64,000 nucleotides of DNA, from the NCBI RefSeq assembly GCF_033807715.1, contig NC_084590.1, positions 36,297,505 to 36,361,504 of the forward strand. Reading direction: 5' to 3'. Positions 1-11,742 of the stretch are shown here, one piece after another. The position numbers were made by a program, and so were the translations under genes. Numbering within the stretch: position 1 is the stretch's first letter; each line of letters starts with the position of its first letter. The notes under the pieces were generated by a model, which did not search any database, was not told the origin of the DNA, and saw only the letters and a list, made by a program, of their open reading frames with translations. Source of the DNA: Cololabis saira. Taxonomy: Eukaryota; Chordata; Actinopteri; Beloniformes; Belonidae.

Positions 1-1015
1 CAGATAGAGCTGGTTAATTAAAGTGAAACCAAAAAGCAGCTTCTTGGTTCAGCAATTAGTCATGCAAACTTTATGCTGGCTAAAACTGTTGTCTTTAACA
101 TTTTTTCATTAAAAGTTCACTGTGCAGCTTTGAAACCAGCTTAGTTAATGTCAGAAAAAGGAGCCTGTGCAGTTTTTGAACACTATGAAGACGCACACTT
201 TTATGCATTCGTCCCTACTCTTTGTACATATTAAATATATTATACATTATATTATTATACATAAATATATTATACATTATTTATATACAGTATATACTGA
301 CTCAAACCCACATAGTACAACGCAGTTTTTAAATGCTTTAAAGATGAAAATATTTGGGAATCAACAAGTGGAAAAGAGTTTTGCGCTCTAGAATTTTCAA
401 GTTTCACCCTGCAGATGCAAAATAAGTTTTTTTTTTGTGCCTTCCTGATTTCTTTCCAACCTCAACTGTATGTGAACACAAGACAGCAAACTTACGAAAG
501 AAATAACTCTTCAGAGCTGCCACTTCTCCGAAGCAGCAGGTATTTTTAATACAGCATCAAGTAGCACTACAGTAACATAGTGTGATCACATGACAGAACA
601 GTCAACCCTGTGTTACACAGGAGCTTTCGCTAAACCCAGACTTCTAAGCTTACATTTTTTTAAATCAACTTCCACCTTTAAAAAGGCAGATATAACATCT
701 TTGAATGCTCACCTAAAGTGCACAATTGTTTCCCCCCACCCCCCACCCCCACTATTAGGGCATTCCAATAAAATAATCTTTCTATATATTGTCTTTTATT
801 TATACTTATCTTTAATGCTACCATGAATTAAGAGCATGCTCCTGCCCTTCACACTAAATATTACTTCAAAACTGACACAATAATATCACATGACACCACG
901 TCAGGAACAGGACATCACCGCCAGACCTGCAGTCTCCACCACAATGAACACCTTGGTGGGGTGTTCGCCTGCACTGGGACTGGAAAGGCGGATCTAAAGC
1001 CAGACAGCACTGATG
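1..1015. other. AT-rich flank 3' of dusp14, no gene seen
   Basis: Non-coding sequence beyond the presumed dusp14 3' end. It holds an AT-rich tract of repeated TATTATACAT-like units around 228-290 and a C-rich run around 730-750. No ORF here has family resemblance or splice-site support. Confidence 0.6.
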
Positions 1016-1029
1016 TCCACAGTCGGACA

Positions 1030-1035
1030 TTTATT
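1030..1035 (-). terminator. dusp14: Candidate poly(A) signal of dusp14
   Basis: AATAAA on the minus strand (TTTATT on plus), about 310 nt past the dusp14 stop codon. It is the nearest canonical hexamer downstream of the coding region. Transcript data were not available, so alternative sites further down are possible. Confidence 0.5.
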
Positions 1036-1346
1036 AACGCAATCGCCATGGTGATATACAGTCCTCTGGTCCAACGGATTAAGTGTCAGATGTCCCCTTT
1101 CCTTCCAACTTAAGACTCTACAGGGACGACTGCTTGGACCAGCAACAGCACCATTGATGGTCGGTGTTTTGTTTCAACTCCCTCTGTCCTAACAAATCCA
1201 CCATTGTTCAGTTAGTAAGCTTCACACACACACACGTACAATCACACATCTAACTTATCCTGTCTAAAACAGGCGTGATCCTGCGGTCTGGAAGGACAAA
1301 AGCGCTACCTTGTTGATCCCTCAGCACGGATGGACCGGTGAGGCGC

Positions 1347-1979
1347 TCACAGGCCCCAGTACGGGGCCAGTGCCCTGCGGTCTCTCTCGTAAACATCAGG
1401 TATGACCCCGTAGGGTGTCTGAACCATCTTAACAGAGTTTCTGCCAAACAGCTTCCTCTCGTACTCGATGAGCTGGCGCCAGAAGCCGCCGTTGGGCCTG
1501 ATGACCGGACGGCGGGCCTTGACCCAGGCGTGCGCCTCAGCCAGAGACACGCGGTGGTACTTCATGAGGTACGCGAGGCACAGCGAGGCCGAGCGGCTCA
1601 CCCCCGCTGCACAGTGCACCAGCACCGCCCCTCGCTTGCGACCCACGCTGTGGATCTTATCCGCTATGCTGTCGAAATACAAGGAGATGGGAGAGTGGGG
1701 CATATCCGCCAGCGGGACCTTTACATACTCCATGTGAGGCCAGTTGAAGTTGGGGAGCTCTATGGTGGCGTTGACCACACAGGTGATGCCTTTAGACAGC
1801 AGCAGGCTCCGGTTGGACGCCACGTTCCCTCTGCTGAGGAAGAGGTTTGGGGTAATTTGAGCAATGCCTCCCAGTAGGCTCCCATTGTCATGCAGCAATC
1901 TGGGCACGGCAGCAGGCACCATGGAGCTCCGATGGTGGTGGTGGTGGTGGTGGAAGAAGCCTTGGCTGCGGGAACCCAT
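1347..1979 (-). CDS. dusp14: Dual-specificity phosphatase 14 (MKP-6-like)
   Basis: 210 residues in one uninterrupted exon. The protein is a small atypical dual-specificity phosphatase that removes phosphate from Tyr and Ser/Thr; in mammals DUSP14 acts on MAP kinases and T-cell signalling proteins in the cytosol. The core starts near residue 37 (GGIAQITPNLFLSRG) and runs to the end. The general acid is Asp92 (PLADMP). The signature loop HCAAGVSRS gives catalytic Cys123 and phosphate-binding Arg129. The KARRPVIRPN block and the C-terminal TPYGVIPDVYE...PYWGL match DUSP14 rather than DUSP18/21. Mammalian DUSP14 is 198 residues; the extra length is N-terminal and includes seven consecutive His (residues 10-16). 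A TAA codon sits directly before this ATG in frame, so no upstream start exists in the exon. Met20 is an alternative start that would drop the His run. Confidence 0.96.
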   Translation of the reverse strand: MGSRSQGFFHHHHHHHRSSMVPAAVPRLLHDNGSLLGGIAQITPNLFLSRGNVASNRSLLLSKGITCVVNATIELPNFNWPHMEYVKVPLADMPHSPISLYFDSIADKIHSVGRKRGAVLVHCAAGVSRSASLCLAYLMKYHRVSLAEAHAWVKARRPVIRPNGGFWRQLIEYERKLFGRNSVKMVQTPYGVIPDVYERDRRALAPYWGL

Positions 1980-2073
1980 TTAGTCGAGTGGTTGTTGAAA
2001 CAGGAAGTTGTTTTTTTTTTCTTCAAAAGAGCTCAAAATTCATAGTAGTGCAGCAAAACCAGGCAGGCAGCTC
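1980..2073 (-). other. dusp14: dusp14 5' UTR part of the coding exon, with 3' splice site
   Basis: Just upstream of 2073 on the minus strand is a pyrimidine-rich tract ending TTTTTGTTTTTCCAG, a strong acceptor, so the coding exon probably starts at 2073. The 94-nt leader carries a short upstream ORF (separate entry) and an in-frame TAA immediately before the main ATG. Confidence 0.6.
2023..2043 (-). promoter_or_regulatory. Upstream ORF in the dusp14 leader
   Basis: ATG at 2043-2041 opens a six-codon frame (MNFELF) closed by TGA at 2025-2023. It ends about 43 nt before the main start, which leaves room for reinitiation. It could lower dusp14 translation; this is inference only. Confidence 0.4.
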
Positions 2074-3879
2074 CTGGAAAAACAAAAACAGACTTCAGTG
2101 CCTTTCCAAATTAAACATTTCTACATCACAGTGTAGGCAGGCAAACACTTCAACACTTCAAGGATGATGAAAATCCCAGCAGTTATCAGACTACAAAACA
2201 ACAGCAATAAAATTGCAGTTGAACAGTTGTTTTCATTTCTTTTTTTTTTGCTAGAAAACAAACAAAACAGTACAAAACAACAAAATCAATGTTTGTGACT
2301 ATGTATGTGGGTGTGTGAGTGCGTTTATGTATGTATGCACGTGTGTGTATGAGTATGATGGTTTTCTAGAATTATGGTTATTTTAGGAAAATGACAGCAG
2401 CCCCCCCCCCCAAAAAAAAGAAAAGTAAATAAATAAAATAAAAAAACAATAGTTAATTAATTAATAACTAATAAATAAAGTAAAAGAAGGGGAAAATCAA
2501 TCAATTAAATGAGTAATGTAAAGTATAATAATAAATATCCATCTTCATCAATATCACAATCCTCTTTGAACATAGCAAAGCAGTAATAATGGCGATCTAT
2601 AAAATAAAATACACATATTCAATCAGAAAAGAAAAGGAAAATAAGTTACGATAATTATGATAATATGATTTGATTAATAATTAATAATATAATAAAAACA
2701 ATCATGACAGAAGTAATAACAGCCATATTCTAACAATTAGAATAATCACAATTACAGTTGTCATAGCAATAATAGTTGTCTTCATTTCATCCTTAAACTT
2801 ATAAAACAAAGCTGTTCAGATCCATTTAAACATATGCTGCTGAGGGGCTGCGACCTCATGTTCCACATGCATCACTTTACAGTTACATCAAAGTGCTTCC
2901 CAGCCTTGAGGTTGCAGCCAAAGCCTCCCTTTCTCTCTCTCTCTCTCCCGCTTTCTCGTACGCGTCTCAACATTCAGGTCCAATGGCCTCGAACCTGCAT
3001 ACTGACCCCAGCCCCAGCCCGCCATGCGAGAGCAGTCGCCCTGCAGGGAAGCACTCACCTCATCTCATGTTCACCCATCCGCAACTCCCACATACAGATT
3101 AAATCTCGCTTGTATGGCTATTGCTTCTGTGAAATGTCTTTTATTTTTATGTTTTCGGTCTCTGCTAAACAGCATGGCGGAAACTAATCATATATCCTGC
3201 AAAATCGTGCCAAAGCGTGCCGATAACACATTTCAAATAACTGCAAAACTTCACATAATTTATATCAATCTACTTTCTTTTTCCTAAAGAAAAGTTAAAA
3301 AGCTTAAAGTTTTACTTTTGTTATCTGGTTAAACAGGCTGGAACACAGACGTGAATAATGTATTAAATAAGAAAATTGTTGAGACTTTAATGTGATAATT
3401 ATACTGGTTTTCTGGTCATGCTCGTCAGCAGAGAACCTGCACAGTCGGCTCTGGACGCGGCTGCACTTGTTGTGCATCGTCTACACTTTGAGCACCAGTC
3501 TGCATCACCAGGTCTTTTTCTCATTTTTAGCTCCAGTCTGGTTAACAAGACACACAAGACAGCAGTTTGAGCTGGGACACAACCTGCAGGAAAGAAAGAC
3601 CCAAACATATCTGCTGTCACCTGCGGTTTGGAACTCTTCTCTAAGTTATATATGACATAAAACACTTTTCCAATAAGCTCTTAAGGCTGATCTAAAACCC
3701 CAGTTCAAGAAAAGAAATTGTGCAAAACTTGAATCAAGAACACAATGATAAGCAAATCTCATAAACCCATATTTTATTCACAGTATGGAAAACAAAATTT
3801 TGTAAATGAAGAATAAAGAAAAGGAGCCAATATTAATACTCATAAATTAATAGCAACACATTTCAAAACCTTTGTATAG

Positions 3880-4390
3880 CATCTCATCTTCTTTTAACAA
3901 CAGGCCATGTACATCTGAGAACTGAAGTTGTTGGAGTTAAGGAAGAGGAATATTATCTCATTCATGTCCGACATTGGACATGAGTTGCTCAGAAGACCTG
4001 GGTCTTGACATTTTTTCATATTTTTCACTTTGTGATGCACAAATGTGTTCAAGTAGTGAAAAGTCTGGACTTCAGGCAGCCAGTTCAACGTCTACTCTTC
4101 TATTCCAAAATCCTTACTTGTACTGGATGCCGGATGCAGTTTGACATCGTCTTGCTGAAAGATGCAAGGTCTGCGTTTAAGGCAGTGCCGCTTGATGACC
4201 CAGAGATCATGGGCATCTAAACCTTAGCGCACAGAGATTTCTCCATTTTCTGGGACTCTTGATGACATTATTTACCGTAAAAGAGATGTTGTGACTAATG
4301 CTGAAAAGCATTATTTTACTTACTTATCCATTCTATCCACATCTGGTTGAGATTACGACTCTATGTCAAACCATTCAAAAGTGATGGCAG
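3880..4390 (+). mobile_element. Degenerate interspersed repeat, copy 1
   Basis: Shares scattered blocks in the same order with 15960-16450: CATCTTCTTT(T/C)AACAAC, CCAGTTCAA, and a TGGATGC/GGATGCAG block followed by a TTGCTGA block. The pattern is typical of an old non-coding fish repeat. Class not determined. Confidence 0.45.
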
Positions 4391-4404
4391 AAAGTAGGAA
4401 CTAT

Positions 4405-4935
4405 CAAATATGGACCAAACAGATGAAGGGGGGGTGCGCTTTTTGGCGTCTGTCGTCGCCACGGTAACGCTTTTGACTGAGAAAAGTAATGCCCATCATC
4501 GCAGGATGAAGACGCACATTTTGATGTATAACACACCTGGGTGCACGTTACGGTTCGGGCGAAGAAATGGCATAAATTGCGCCAAATTTACACAATTAAT
4601 TCAAAATGGCCGACTTCCTGGTCGGTTTCGGCCATGGCGCCAAGAGACTTTTCTTTAAGTTGCGACATGATACAGGGGTGTACCGATTTCCGTGCATGTA
4701 CGTCAAACCGTATTGTGGGGCTTGAGGCAGAAAGTTTTCTAGGGGGCGCTGTTGAGCCATTAGGCCACGCCCATTAATGCAAACCCTTAAATATCACATT
4801 TTTCGCCAGGCCTGGCTTGTGTGCAAAATTTGGTGACTTTTGGGGCACGTTTAGGGGGGCAAAAAGGCCCTCATTTCGTCGGAAATTCCTACAGATACAA
4901 TAGGGCCTTCACACTGTCAGTGCTCGGGCCCTAAT
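4405..4935 (-). mobile_element. Fish interspersed repeat ending in GGGCCCGAGCACTG
   Basis: The right edge (minus-strand TAGGGCCCGAGCACTG, then GAAGGCCCTATTG) is a terminus I recognise as common in fish genomes. The body is GC-richer than its surroundings and has no intact ORF. Class not assigned; the boundary at 4405 is approximate. Confidence 0.5.
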
Positions 4936-7900
4936 TATTACAATAAAAACAAAGAATCAAATTAGGAATTCAAACAACATGAAAAGGAACTAAAAGCAAT
5001 AATAGTTCAGTGACCTGCATCTATCTGCCCTTTCAGAGTAGATTCAAAATGATTAAAAGAAACTAAGTGTTGAGGTTTTTAGATGTTTAGTAAACTGTTC
5101 TAACAATACTGGAAAGCTTTTTTCCCCACAGTCTTTATGAACAATGGAGATGATCACTGTGTGCAAGTCAGACTGTAGTGCATAAAGTTAAAAAAACACA
5201 CAGAGGTAGAGGACTCCATAGGCCAAAGAGGGCTTATCATTTTGAACTTTTGGGCAAAACCTCTTCCCAGTCTTACATTTGGTAAACTCTTCTTGGAGAA
5301 GCTCTTTTTAGACTCAGTCATCACTGACCTGTTGCCAGTTAACTTAATTAGATGGAAAATATTCATCCAGGTGTTTTGTTTTAGTACCACTTACTCTTCC
5401 AGCCTTTTGCAGGTGATGTTGCAGTTTTAGTGATGTGTTGCCACCATCAAAGTTAAAATGAGCGAGTACTTTTCATGAAATGGTCAAATGTCCCTTTTTC
5501 TACATTATTTTACACTGTCCCATCTTTCTTTGAACGTGGGATTGTGCATAAATATTACAATGTTTTGCTTGCTATATATTACCTACGGATTATTTATTTA
5601 TTTTTTCATTTAATTGAACTTAATTACATTCTAACTTCGAGAAATGTTTTGTTCCACGGCTGTCAGTCCACTTTTAATGGCTCGAGTGCTTGAAGCTTGC
5701 ATAAAAATAGCAGCGTCAATGCAGAGCTCTCATCTGTCTCTGGGGGCTGGATCCATCACTCCCTCATCACCTTTCAACTGTGGAAAAAAAATAAAAAGCT
5801 TCCCCTACTATCGACCACAGCTTTGCCATCTCAGCACCGTCTCCCTCTTAGCAGACAATAAGGGAGAGGTGCAGGTTAAAATCCCTCCCTGCCTGGCACA
5901 CTTTACACCCAGCTGTCAATCGCTGTGCAAACGGTTGCCATTAAGGTGCAGCAGTCGCAGTCCTCCTCTGCACCGTCGCTGCTAGTGATGAGACAACAAA
6001 AACAGCGTTTCTCACTTTAGAGCACTCCCGGACAACATGACGAGGAAGTCACAGAGCAGCCTCGGAGCCCTTTTTCTGCAGTAGCACGGACAAACACTTC
6101 AACGGGGGGGATTTTGGTCCATTAATAAAATATGTGTTTAATCATTGCATGATACCTGGAAATCGCTAGGATACGCTGTCTTTCTCTTTCTTCCTGGCCC
6201 CCCATCATTTCCGTTATGAAAGATATTGTGTTAACTGATTAAATTCTTACTGTTTCCACACAGTCGTGTGTGATGGAGGCCTTACTGGAATCTATTTAAG
6301 TCCTTTGTGTGTAAAAAGGCAAAAGCAAGCTTGAAAACCAGTTGAGGTTTATCTAAATGCATGGAAACATACATTTTACATAAAAACATAACAGTTATTT
6401 CTGTTCTTTCTCAGATTTTTTCAAGGCGTTTTCCATCCACAGAAACAAAACCTCACAATAAAAATGTCAAATTGTTGTGCCGAAGCTAAACATAGGCTAC
6501 GCATGTACGAACATTTACCTGAAATGATGGAGCAAGTGCAAGAACCAGCCATGGTCATCTAGTTGTCTTTAACAATGAAACTCATAGCTTTAGAGCTAAT
6601 GCTCTCTCTATTGCCGCACCGTCCTGCAGCTGCACTGTCGTTTTGCGTTTCCTACTTGAATTGCAAGTCTTTCTCAAGGCTGAATGAGTTTTCTCTGAGT
6701 GCTACAACTTCCTCACATGTCCCAAAACAATGCATGTTGGATTGATAGGTGACTCTATATTGTCCACAGGAGCTTGGTACATACTTCTTTATGTCAAACT
6801 TCTGGATAGAGAATCACTGAGTTACAGTGGCAGTGACAGATTTCTCATATTAGTTTGTCATCTTTCCAACTTTATCATTTAAAACATTTTAGCCTTGCTA
6901 AAATGACCAAAATTGAACTCTGAGCCTCTGGGTAGCACAGCTGGAGCGACTCACTGACCTACAGGAGCAGGAGCATCAGGGAGATAAAGTAGATAAAAAA
7001 CAATACCAAATAATCCCTGACTAGTCCTCTCCAAAGTGCTGATGTCCCACAGTGCTGGGCTTTGCAAAGATTTTCTCCATCCAAATGGTTATTTATACCC
7101 CAGGCAGGACAGGAGTGAAGCTTGCACTGAGTGGAGGAGGGAGAATTATGCACAAGCTGTCGCCGCAGAAGAATCTACTACTGTACATTAGAGACGCTGG
7201 AGCTCGTAGTCAATCAAATCCACACCGACGACTCACTCACCACAGAGAGACCGGAGGATACTGCACATTCTGATGTCGCTCAATTAAAAGTTAAATGTGA
7301 AGCTTCTTCCGTGGATCTCTTTGACGAAGCCAACCATCTGTATGGTTCTGTCATCAGGTTTTCCCACGTCACTAATCTCCAGATGCTGCTGCAACGTTGC
7401 TCGGATTCCCACCGGGGTCCGTTTCCCCCTCCACTACTAACACAAAGTGGAAACACGAGCCAGCTCCTGGAAAACTGAAGTGGCAGCATCGACGGAAACC
7501 TCACTCTCACAACACTGGACTTGATCTGAGCTTGATCTGAGCTGTCTGACTGACGCCTCATCAACACAGGCTGAAATTCCACATGAGGACAGGGTTTGGC
7601 TCTGACACCTTCCTGCAGAGGCAGCCGGGTGACAGGATGGGACGAACAGACAGAGACAGAGAGACAGCCGCGTGTCATGCACACAGGGGTGGTGAATGCA
7701 CGAGTGTGTGCAAGATTCCTCTCTCCTGTCAGACATTTTGTACAAAGTGACTTTTAAAGCAGAGTTTTTTGCAGATCGTCACTCATCACCACAGAGGACA
7801 CATGAGAGTGATGAATGGAGTGTCCCTACATTAAAACTCATTATCATCCCTGACTGATACTGGAAGTCTGCCACACAGGGGAATAAAACTTCTGTAGAAG

Positions 7901-8472
7901 TCTTCACCAGAAAATTAATAAGCAGTTTTCCTCAAGGTTGATTATTGTTGAAAAAAATGTGGAAACTAAGGGGATGTTTTTTTTAACGGAAAATTTGTGC
8001 TATTTGTCATCTTTGATAGTAGCAGAGGAACACTGAACTTACCTGTGTATAACATTATGCACTAAACGAAATTATTTTATTCTTTTCTTTTAGCTCCGTG
8101 AACGAGGATTGATTTCTGCGCACGCGCTGCTCGTCCACGTGTATATTACGCGAGATATGCATGTATTTCTAAGTTAAGATGTTGGAACAAGATTTAGAGA
8201 AATATATGATTGTGAAAAAGGAGAAAAATAAATATATCTTAAAAAAAGGTGGGAGCTGCCGCTCCTTACGGGACATCGTTGATTCAGTTTCACTCACATC
8301 GTTAGAATTAAAGGTGGACTAAAACGCCCGCAAAACACTTTTCTTTTTTCTTTTTTTTTAAATATATATATATCTCTGCTGTGTGAGTATTTTTTATTCA
8401 AATACATATGAAATGTGGTCGTTATGATGATGATGATAAACTGCCTCCATAAGACACCAAACTCAACTTACC

Positions 8473-8720
8473 AGTGGACTCTGAGGGAGCAGAGATGGAG
8501 GTGTTCGGGGAAATAAAGCTCCGCGATCAGTCAGTGTGATCCCGGTGGAGAGAGGCCGGGCGGCGGGGAGAGACCTGCAGCAAACCCGGCAACTAACCCT
8601 GTATCAAACCCTGTATCAAACCCTGCAACAAACACCCGCATCACCGGAGAGGCGAGAGAAACACCAGCCATCTGAACATCCCACCCGTCCGCTGGTGGAG
8701 GCGCTGCCTCCGGTGTGAGA
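8473..8720 (-). other. dusp14: Probable 5' non-coding exon and promoter-proximal region of dusp14
   Basis: On the minus strand a near-consensus donor (CTG|GTAAGT) follows a GC-richer segment with several CpGs (8520-8720), unlike its AT-rich flanks. This fits a first exon joined to the acceptor at 2074. The 5' limit is unknown; it abuts a purine tract (polypyrimidine on the gene's sense strand). No ORF is implied. Short TATCAAACCCTG-type units repeat around 8598-8635. Confidence 0.45.
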
Positions 8721-9192
8721 GGAGGAGGAGGAGGGAGGAGGAGGGAGGAGGGAGAGGGGGAGGAGGAGGAGGGAGGAGGGGAGAGGGGGAGAGGAGAAGA
8801 GGAGGAGGAGAGGGGGAGGAAGAGGGAGGAGGGGAGAGGGGGAGAGGAGGAGGGGGAGGGGAGAGGGAGGAGGGGAGAGGGGGAGGAGAGAGGGGGAGAG
8901 GAGGAGGGGAGAGGGAGGAGGAGAGGAGGAAGAGGGAGGAGGGGAGGAAGAGGGAGGAGGAGGAGGAGAAGAGGAAGGGGGAGGAGAGGGGGGAGGAGAG
9001 GAGGGAGGAGGAGGAGAGGAGGAAGGGGAGGAGAGGGGGAGGAGGTGGAGGAAGAGGGAGGAGGAGGGGAGAGGGGGAGGGAGAGGAGGAGGAGGAAGAA
9101 GAGGAGAGGGAGGATGAGGTTGGAGGAGGAGAGAGGAGGGAGAGGAGGAGGAGAGAGGGAGAGGAAGAGGAGGAGGAGGAGGAGAGAGGAGG
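8719..9192 (+). repeat. Homopurine (GGA/GAGG) tract, ~470 bp
   Basis: The plus strand is almost entirely G and A, in GGAGGA/GGGGAGAG arrangements, with only a few T interruptions near 9045 and 9113-9122. Long open frames on both strands (poly Gly/Glu/Arg on plus, poly Ser/Leu/Pro on minus) are by-products of base composition. Such tracts can form triplex or G-quadruplex structures. Confidence 0.95.
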
Positions 9193-10439
9193 TGTCAGGA
9201 GTGGTTTGATGAGGACCCACACGCAGGAGAGCAGGAGGCAGGAGTTCCAACAAACTTAAATTTATTTGCAAAAACAACTCAAAAACGCTGCTGAGCAGGA
9301 CCAAAAACGGACCAGGAACATGAACAAGAAAACTGACGAAGAGAACATGGAGGAAGCAAACAGTACGGACCAGCGAGGAGCAGGGGAAAGACAAGACTCA
9401 CACAAAGGATAAGGAGACACAGGTGCAGAAAATCAGGGCAGATGGGAAACAGGAGGGTCAAGACAGAACTGAAACACTAAACAAAACACGGAAATAGTTG
9501 ATAGTTTACCATCAGTAAATGCCAATAAAGCTATTTTGAATCCACCATACTGTATCATTCAGGAGGTTTTATTACTGTAAAGTAATAAAACACACCACTC
9601 TTGAGGTTATACCCAAGATTATTTGAAAATGCCCCACGTACGCTATTGATTTATTTGGTGTGTTGGTTGTGTCATTTTTCAGAGAGTACTGTAGTACTGT
9701 CTGTATACAAAATGCATGATGGTGTAATATGCAGGTGACCAGTAGAGGCAGTGTTGTGGAAAATGTGAATTTGGTTTAATTATTGTAAACAGCATCTACG
9801 ATTTTATAGGTGACACTTTTCCTGCACTGATTTTACCACCACTGTTGCCCCCCCTTTTAATCCTTTACATCCTGCAAATGAGTTCGCTGTGGATGTGAGT
9901 ATGTGAAGTGAGCGTCAGCTTCACGTTCACCGGGAGGTGTGTCTTATCTTTGCCTGGCATAAATCACTCCTCATACTGAAGCGGTGGGAGGATCAAATAC
10001 CCCCCTAGAGCACACTGCTGAAAACAACCGGTGAGATGCAACTAACATCTCCAATTACATATTGTTTCTAAAACAAGCTGTCCCCCTGTAAGGAAAGGTT
10101 TTTATTTTTTTCAATCTGTGTTTTTGTGGGAAAAGAAGCCTTGATACGCAGTCACATCCCGTTTTTAATCCAGTTTTGATGGTTGAAAGTTAGATCTTTT
10201 GTATATCTTAAAATGTCTGTCCTGCTGCTTCTCACAAGTCCCCATAATATGTAATTTAAAATGCTTTAGTTAAGGCTTTCTAAATGAAGCATCAATCCAT
10301 TTGTTAACATATTATGGCTAGCCAATCTCCAGCCATGAATCATTGCTGAGATATTCAATATATGCATGTATTTTTTAACCTTTTCTTTTTCTTTCTTTAC
10401 AATGTTGGATCCTAGACTATTCTTCTCTGTCTGTGTGAC

Positions 10440-10660
10440 TCAGTTAACTCTTCCATTGCTATCTCTCACCTCGGCTACTGCAAAGCTCTTGTAGCAGGGG
10501 TCCTATCACAGTGAAACTACCAAAGATGAAACAGCACGGAACCAAAAAGGGGAAATGTCACTCCTCTGCTCATTGAACTACACTGGCCAATCGCCTGGTA
10601 TCGCCATCTCTATACACACTGACAAATCTCAGACTTCACGCGAATGCATAAAGGTCTCTT
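10440..10660 (+). mobile_element. L2-type LINE ORF remnant
   Basis: Conceptual translation gives blocks such as ISHLGYCKALVAG and VTPLLIELHWPIA. These resemble the C-terminal part of L2-like reverse transcriptase ORFs (consensus-like HLDYCN...L and HVTP.L..LHWLP). Stops and frameshifts break it; it is a short dead fragment. Confidence 0.4.
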
Positions 10661-11478
10661 ACCATAGAAAAAGTGTTTCCAACTCGCAAGTAATTTTTGG
10701 ATATGTCATGACGCGTGGTTCATGATGATGTACATCAGAGTTTTTCTTCTGATTTGGGTGCTACTAGCATGTGCTGATATTGTCAAAATGCAGGATGAAG
10801 TTTGGGCACAATTACGGAGTAGCCTACATGAAAAAATACTCAATTGTTTTATTAATATTACTAGGAAAATATCCAGTATTCAACTGACCAGTTTACCTCG
10901 CATAGCGTATCCCATAATGCAATGTGGTTACATGGCTCGCTTACATATACAAAGTAGCATAATGACTTCTATGTTAGCATGCTATGTACTAACAACAACC
11001 GCCGTACCAGGACACATTACATACTACATATTGTAGTGTATAAGCAGTATGTGGCTTGTCTTATTACCTTGTGTTACCACTAGTTGCCTTTGTTGATTTA
11101 TTGATTGTCGACACATGTGTCTCATTAACAAAAGGAGCCTCTTTTTGTTTGAACCTTGTTTTCTAAAACAATAGTTCAGTTCAAAACCTATTCTCCTGCC
11201 ATCCATTGTCAACGCTTGTGTCCTTCACCACCACCTCACCATAACAAGATAAAAGTTTCTGCTAAATGACTGAATGAAGATTTCTAAAACAAAAACCCAC
11301 AATTAAACAATGCATATGGCATCAATTCAAAGCCAAATGTATTGCAAATCAAACTACTAAATCTGTTAACCAAGTATATAAACTTTTAATTTTGGGTGAA
11401 GTCTTTCTTGATTTCTTTTTGAAGTTGCATTTCTGAAACAAGTGACAAATCAGCGCCACATCACTCTACAGCGGCCAG

Positions 11479-11742
11479 GCGGGACATACTGTAGTCGAGA
11501 TCAAGTAGCTCATTGGCTACTGAATGACTCGCCGCCTTATGTTGACGTAGGTGATTTGTTGATGTCATTGATGACATTAACAACTTAATCATATATGATA
11601 AAGAAGGGACAGACAATAACAACTTACTGTACCTCCACTTGCCAGTTCTCCATGAGAGTGACCACTTTGTTGGTCTGAAGTCGATGCAAGGCCCTGAGTC
11701 ATTCAGTAGCCAATGAGCCACTAGATCTCGGCTATGTCCCGC
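11479..11742. mobile_element. Fold-back / MITE-like element with ~47-bp terminal inverted repeats
   Basis: The left arm (from GCGGGACATA at 11479 through GGCTACTGAATGACTC) is repeated in reverse complement at 11696-11742 with a 4-5 bp gap and two mismatches. About 165 bp of non-coding DNA separates the arms. A target duplication could not be seen, so the class is open. Confidence 0.75.

Larger units (their letters stand above)
2074..8472 (-). other. dusp14: Probable dusp14 intron 1
   Basis: Stretch between the inferred donor (CTG|GTAAGTTGAG, minus strand, exon edge 8473/8472) and the acceptor at 2074. It contains AT-rich low-complexity DNA (2400-2760), two interspersed repeats listed separately, and no coding sequence I can support. 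The 3400-3690 segment weakly resembles the tail of a LINE ORF but is too decayed to call. Confidence 0.5.

Noticed and set aside
8531..9394. 287-codon minus ORF rich in Ser, Leu and Pro, and a Gly/Glu/Arg ORF on plus
   Set aside because: Both are translations of the homopurine tract; composition explains them fully.
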